Source: a virus. Taken from it: a stretch of 21,681 nt of DNA. Under the pieces are notes generated by a model. The model saw nothing but the letters and a program-made list of their open reading frames with translations, did not search any database and was not told where the DNA came from. Numbering within the stretch: position 1 is the stretch's first letter; each line of letters begins with the position of its first letter. Where the stretch lies: positions 1 through 21,681 of the IMG/VR virus record IMGVR_UViG_3300020051_000106; one strand, written 5' to 3'. The position numbers were made by a program, and so were the translations under genes. Positions 21,407-21,681 of the stretch are shown here, piece after piece.

Positions 21407-21681
21407 ATTAGATAAACAATACCAAGATTTACTTCAAGATATTCTTGATAACGGAATAACCAAATCAGATAGAACTGGTACTGGTACAATTTCTGTATTC
21501 GGTAGACAGATAAGACACAACCTTAACGATGGGTTTCCACTACTAACTACCAAGAAGATGGCAATCAAATCTATTATGACAGAACTTAAATGGTTCTTAA
21601 AAGGAGATACTAACATTAAGTATTTAGTTGATAATGGGTGTAATATTTGGAATGGAGATGCATTACAAAATATTATGAAGA
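21399..21681 (+). CDS. thyA: Thymidylate synthase, N-terminal part (3' partial)
   Basis: The first 94 codons of a ThyA-type thymidylate synthase are present, and the gene runs off the window. The enzyme makes dTMP from dUMP with methylene-tetrahydrofolate. Recognisable segments are [13 protein letters not shown] with the dUMP-phosphate-binding Arg, FPLLTTKKM, then [18 protein letters not shown] with the conserved Glu and Trp, and GCNIWNGDA. The catalytic Cys lies beyond the window. The ATG at 21399 gives the normal N-terminal length compared with bacterial ThyA and overlaps the 28-residue ORF. T4-like phages commonly carry this enzyme (td in T4) for nucleotide supply. No intron boundary is seen in the visible part. 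Confidence 0.93.
   Translation, partial: MNKLDKQYQDLLQDILDNGITKSDRTGTGTISVFGRQIRHNLNDGFPLLTTKKMAIKSIMTELKWFLKGDTNIKYLVDNGCNIWNGDALQNIMK

Noticed and set aside
21399-21681. Group I intron in thymidylate synthase, as in T4 td
   Set aside because: The visible 94 codons are continuous and match ThyA throughout. The T4 intron site lies further downstream, outside the window, so nothing can be said.

Overview
This window is most likely part of the genome of a T4-like contractile-tailed phage (a myovirus of Caudoviricetes). Every convincing gene lies on the + strand, genes are tightly packed, and the DNA is AT-rich. The structural genes are recognisable T4-type tail parts: sheath (gp18), tube (gp19), gp26/gp51-family protein, tape measure, tube cap/initiator, LysM-type wedge protein (gp53) and a hub-like protein. 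The host is probably a member of Bacteroidota, perhaps an aquatic flavobacterium. This is inferred from two promoters of the Bacteroidota form (TTTG, 20-nt spacer, TAnnTTT) in the right part and from the low GC content; no host gene is present to prove it.

Layout. 1-5477: adhesion module. It holds the 3' end of a long fibre ending in a self-cleaving S74 chaperone, a terminator, then a run of a fibre/adaptor protein with a duplicated beta domain, a LamG-type lectin-like protein, a GT4-like glycosyltransferase, and a fibre-like protein with an intein-like (Hint/BIL) domain. 5558-18236: tail tube, sheath and baseplate module (94-aa coiled-coil protein, sheath, tube, gp26/51-like protein with an apparent +1/-2 frameshift extension, 72-aa protein, tape measure, tube cap, gp53-like, hub-like, 127-aa protein). 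18264-19043: a phytanoyl-CoA dioxygenase-like auxiliary gene. 19057-20983: four small genes of early/takeover type, three of them preceded by copies of a repeated promoter cassette. 20992-21065: tRNA-Cys(GCA). 21081-21681: two small genes and the start of thymidylate synthase, which runs off the window. No gene-free stretch exceeds 300 bases once the frameshift extension at 9618-9848 is counted.

How it works together. Two promoter types seem to split the window. Structural genes follow a TATATTTATA motif with no -33 box, reminiscent of T4 late promoters. The small genes at 19.1-19.9 kb follow host-like TTTG-N20-TATATTTAC promoters with an inverted repeat over the -33 box. The most interesting point is between tube and tape-measure genes, the usual place of tail-assembly chaperones. 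There the gp26/51-family ORF ends on a 7-T run, and an open +1 frame without its own start continues for 73 codons to a terminator. This suggests a programmed frameshift making a long chaperone form.
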